Below, in pieces: positions 60,994-64,000 of a DNA stretch of 64,000 nucleotides. The notes beneath the pieces are model-generated. The model was not told the DNA's origin. It was given only the letters and a program-made list of their open reading frames with translations, and ran no database searches. A program made the position numbers and the translations under genes. The number at the start of each line of letters is the position of its first letter. The first letter of the stretch is position 1. Source of the DNA: an uncultured Lacinutrix sp. GTDB lineage: Bacteria; Bacteroidota; Bacteroidia; Flavobacteriales; Flavobacteriaceae. The stretch is from positions 188,001-252,000 of the forward strand of contig NZ_CANMRQ010000001.1 of NCBI RefSeq assembly GCF_947500325.1, read 5' to 3'.

Positions 60994-61914
60994 ATGGAAA
61001 AAAACAATTTTGATGATATTTATTTAGCAAGATGGATTTCTGGTGATTTAACACCAGAAGAACTGTCTGCATTTAAAAAATCTAAGTATTATCTAGATTA
61101 CAAAAAGATTAATGAAGGTGCGCTAGCGTTTAAATCACCTTCTTTTGATCGACAGAGCTCTTTATCAAGGTTAGAAAAAAGCCTAAAAAATAAAGAAGAC
61201 AAAAAAATTAAAAAATTAAACTTAAAATGGGTATATAGTGCTGCAGCTGTTTTAATTATAGCTTTAGGTGTTTTATATTTTAATCCTTCTAACTCTATAT
61301 ACGAAACACAATATGGAGAACAATTAGTTGTTGATCTTCCTGATAATTCTAAAGTTTATTTAAACTCTAAGTCAGAACTAGAGTTTAAAAAAGAAAACTG
61401 GCTGGATAATAGAGTGTTAAATTTTAATGGCGAAGCTTTTTTCGACGTTGAGAAAGGCGAAACTTTTAAAGTATTATCTAATGAAGGTGTTGTTGAGGTT
61501 TTAGGAACAGAATTTAATGTTGTTTCTAGAGAAGATTACTTTGAAATTAAATGCCATGAAGGAAAAGTAAAAGTCTCTTCTAATGATAAAAAAGAATTAG
61601 CAACCTTAACTATTGGAAAAGCTTTTAGAATTAACAAAGAAGAGTTAGAATATTGGGATTTTAAAGAAATGAAACCAAGCTGGTTAAATGGAGAAAGCTC
61701 ATATAATAATACACCTATTGTTCAAGTTATAAAATCATTAGAAAATCAATATAATATTAATATTGATTATACTTTAATCGAAGAAAATAAACGATTCACA
61801 GGAAGTTTTACGCACAGTGATTTGGAGCTTGCTTTAAAAACTGTTTTTAATCCATTAAATATCAGTTATTTAAAATCTGGAGAGAACTCAATTGTACTAA
61901 ACTCTAAAAAGTAA
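60994..61914 (+). CDS. FecR family anti-sigma/sigma-regulator
   Basis: 306 aa. N-terminal cytoplasmic part (IYLARWISGDLTPEELSAF), one transmembrane helix (about 79-95; WVYSAAAVLIIALGVLYF), the FecR periplasmic domain (about 105-215; TQYGEQLVVDLPDNSKVYLN, VLGTEFNVVSR) and a DUF4974 end (about 235-303; VIKSLENQYNINIDY). It receives the signal from the STN domain of the TonB receptor and controls the ECF sigma factor encoded 78 bp upstream. Confidence 0.92.
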   Translation: MEKNNFDDIYLARWISGDLTPEELSAFKKSKYYLDYKKINEGALAFKSPSFDRQSSLSRLEKSLKNKEDKKIKKLNLKWVYSAAAVLIIALGVLYFNPSNSIYETQYGEQLVVDLPDNSKVYLNSKSELEFKKENWLDNRVLNFNGEAFFDVEKGETFKVLSNEGVVEVLGTEFNVVSREDYFEIKCHEGKVKVSSNDKKELATLTIGKAFRINKEELEYWDFKEMKPSWLNGESSYNNTPIVQVIKSLENQYNINIDYTLIEENKRFTGSFTHSDLELALKTVFNPLNISYLKSGENSIVLNSKK

Positions 61915-61962
61915 GCTAATTTTTTGTTTATTTGTTACAACCCTATAGTTAAATAACAAATA

Positions 61963-64000
61963 ATGAAGCTTAAACGCTTACTATTTTTCTTTTTATTTTG
62001 GTCTTTAGTAATAACAGCTCAAGAGAAAAAACTCTTGACTTATACTAACTTGCCATTAAATGAGGTACTATTGGATTTAGAAAACCAATTTAATGTTAAA
62101 TTCTCTTTTGATTCTCAATTACTTAAGGGGAAGTCTTTTAGTTTAAAAAAGAAAACTAATGCTCTAGAAGATGTAATTTCTGAAATAGAAATACAGCACA
62201 ATTTAAAGTTTAATAAAGCTTCAGAACGTTATTATACAATAAACAAAATAGAGCCAAGTATAGCCAATTATCAAGATTTAGAAGAGGTTATTCTCACAGA
62301 ATATTTAACAGCAGGTATAAAAAAACAAAAGGATGGTTCTATAAAAGTGTCTCCAAAAAACCTTGGAATTTTGCCAGGGCTAACAGAACCAGATGTTTTA
62401 CAAAGTTTACAGTTAATACCCGGAATAAATAGCCCGAATGAAACAGCTACAGGACTATATGTAAGAGGAGGTACACCAGATCAAAATTTAGTCCTTTGGG
62501 ATGGAATTAAACTGTACAATACAAGTCATTTTTTTGGTACAATATCTGTATTTAATCCATATATTATTAATGATGTAAAATTATTTACTGGAGGTACTAA
62601 AGCAAAATATGGAAATAGTATTTCTAGTGTTATCGATATCAGTTCTCAAGATAAAGTACCTACAAAAACTAAAGCAGGTTTTGGCTTTAATATGACACAT
62701 GCCGATTTGTATTTAAAAACATCAATATCTAATAAACTAGGTATAATAGTGTCTACAAGAAGATCTTATACAAACTTAATAAATACATTTACTTTTCAAA
62801 ACTTATCAGATAGAGTCTTTCAAAACACAAAAATATCTGAAGGCAACACCTTTTTTGAAAGCGATCCAATAAAAGTAACTAAAGATAATTTTAAGTTTTC
62901 AGATGTAACAGCTAAGATAATTTATAAACTCTCAGATAAAGACGAAATTGTTTTAAGCAGTTTATTAACTTCAAATGAGTTAGATTATGAGTTTTTAAAT
63001 GAAGAGTTTCAAGATATTTCAACCGATAAATTAAATGTAAAAAACAGTGGCGTTAGTTTTAAATGGAAACATCAGTATAATGATTCTTTTTCTCAATATT
63101 TACAAGCTTATAACTCCCAATTAGATTTAAATTATTTAGGAACAAATGACTTTGTTATAGACAACATAGACAATAGGTTTACAAAGAAAAACGCTGTTAA
63201 TGAGTACGGTATTTCATTACATAATGATTGGGATATGGATTCCAAAAACAATTTAAATTTTGGATATAAACTATCAACGAATGATGTCAGTTATTCGTTT
63301 GAATACCTTTTTAAAAATGAAAATCTAGATGGCGGCAGGTTTTATTTAAAATTATATGACGATAATGTAAATATTAATAATGCAATTTATACAGAATACC
63401 AACATAAGGAAAAAGATAAATGGGCTGTAAACATAGGAATAAGAGGTAACTATGCATCCTTATTAGAAGTGTTTTATGTAGAACCTAGATTATATTATGA
63501 AAAATTTTTAAACTCTAATTTTAAAATTAAAGCATCTGCAGAACAATTACATCAAACAGTTAGTCAAATTGAAGAACTACTATCTGTTAATTTTGGAATA
63601 GAAAGCGATATTTGGGTGTTATCAGATGGAAATTTAACACCATTATTAAAAAGCCAGCAAGCCTCAATAGGTGCTAATTATAATAAAAACGGCTGGAATT
63701 TAGACTTTGATGTTTACGCTAAAAAGGTAACCGGAATAAGCTCTTTTAAATCTGGTTTTAGAGCATTTATTTCTAACGGAGAAGGTGAAGTATTAGGTTT
63801 AGATATTTTATTAAAAAAGAAAATAAATAATTATAGAACCTGGTTATCTTATTCGTTAATGAAAAACGATTATACCTTTAGAGCTATAGATAATGGAGAA
63901 CCATTTCCTGCAAATTTTCATATTGTAAATCAGTTTAATTGGTCTCACACATACCAATGGAATAAATTTGATTTTTCATTAGGTTTTAATTTTAGAACAG
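61963..64000 (+). CDS. TonB-dependent receptor with STN signalling domain, 3' partial
   Basis: Open from ATG 61963 to the window end (679 codons), so the C-terminus is missing. Signal peptide (1-19, WSLVITAQ), STN domain (about 25-90; LTYTNLPLNEVLLDLENQF), a short linker, plug domain (about 105-230; GLTEPDVLQSLQLIPGI, GLYVRGGTPDQNLVLWDGI), then barrel strands. The STN domain is the part that contacts FecR, so this receptor both imports a ligand and induces its own operon. There is no CarboxypepD_reg domain. The ligand cannot be read from sequence. Confidence 0.9.
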   Translation, partial: MKLKRLLFFFLFWSLVITAQEKKLLTYTNLPLNEVLLDLENQFNVKFSFDSQLLKGKSFSLKKKTNALEDVISEIEIQHNLKFNKASERYYTINKIEPSIANYQDLEEVILTEYLTAGIKKQKDGSIKVSPKNLGILPGLTEPDVLQSLQLIPGINSPNETATGLYVRGGTPDQNLVLWDGIKLYNTSHFFGTISVFNPYIINDVKLFTGGTKAKYGNSISSVIDISSQDKVPTKTKAGFGFNMTHADLYLKTSISNKLGIIVSTRRSYTNLINTFTFQNLSDRVFQNTKISEGNTFFESDPIKVTKDNFKFSDVTAKIIYKLSDKDEIVLSSLLTSNELDYEFLNEEFQDISTDKLNVKNSGVSFKWKHQYNDSFSQYLQAYNSQLDLNYLGTNDFVIDNIDNRFTKKNAVNEYGISLHNDWDMDSKNNLNFGYKLSTNDVSYSFEYLFKNENLDGGRFYLKLYDDNVNINNAIYTEYQHKEKDKWAVNIGIRGNYASLLEVFYVEPRLYYEKFLNSNFKIKASAEQLHQTVSQIEELLSVNFGIESDIWVLSDGNLTPLLKSQQASIGANYNKNGWNLDFDVYAKKVTGISSFKSGFRAFISNGEGEVLGLDILLKKKINNYRTWLSYSLMKNDYTFRAIDNGEPFPANFHIVNQFNWSHTYQWNKFDFSLGFNFRT

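Overview
The window is a low-GC chromosomal segment that looks like a marine-type Flavobacteriaceae (Bacteroidota). The signs are TAnnTTTG-type -7 promoter boxes, a GlnRS with a C-terminal YqeY-like extension, a DUF4175 protein, TonB receptor/DUF4249 pairs, an ECF sigma/FecR/TonB locus, a HagB-like surface protein, and lipoproteins with SCSKDDSP-type leaders. No species can be named from the sequence alone.

Layout. 1-6.5 kb: housekeeping and membrane genes (end of an SPFH protein, a lipoprotein, a FemAB/GNAT-like protein, DUF1761, TPM protein, glnS). 6.5-15.7 kb: a minus-strand block of secreted lipoproteins (intradiol-dioxygenase-like, S41 peptidase, ClpP-like, TolB-like, HxxxH protein), a DUF4249-TonB receptor pair and a membrane-embedded AraC regulator. 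A shared ~27-bp motif sits at the same distance from the -7 box before two of these transcription units. 15.7-32 kb: folB, tRNA-Cys, a LysE exporter, two YbjQ paralogues, rnr, a 1379-aa HagB-like surface protein with a 1035-bp internal duplication, rpiB, a CDF transporter, a GNAT, two OmpA-like proteins, CtpA-like protease and rnpA.

32-49 kb is the accessory region and the most interesting part. A minus-strand XRE/S24 LexA-like repressor faces an 1150-aa conserved protein of unknown function and a 740-aa toxin-like protein with its putative immunity gene. These are followed by an array of displaced toxin C-terminal fragments plus immunity genes, all on the + strand and separated by eight copies of a ~150-bp palindromic repeat. 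Fragments include an ADP-ribosyltransferase-like domain, a RelA/SpoT-like domain and an HEGTH putative metallopeptidase. An endonuclease V-like gene also lies in the array. Beyond it lies a phage-type lysis module (endolysin-like hydrolase, holin, a short tail-associated-like protein, a membrane-anchored spanin-like protein) with no capsid, terminase or tail genes. The promoter of the lysis module and that of the 1150-aa gene share the same layout: two TGTAAWATG boxes, TTTG, 20 bp, TATATTTG. This suggests the S24 repressor controls both, and that toxin production is coupled to lysis of the producer. That is an inference.

49-64 kb: peroxiredoxin, an orphan GG-leader RiPP-like precursor, AlkB-like hydroxylase, DUF4175 protein, ybeY, mnmG with three parS-like sites around it (suggesting the origin side of the chromosome), a methyltransferase, OmpH/Skp, then an ECF sigma/FecR/STN-TonB receptor locus cut by the window end.
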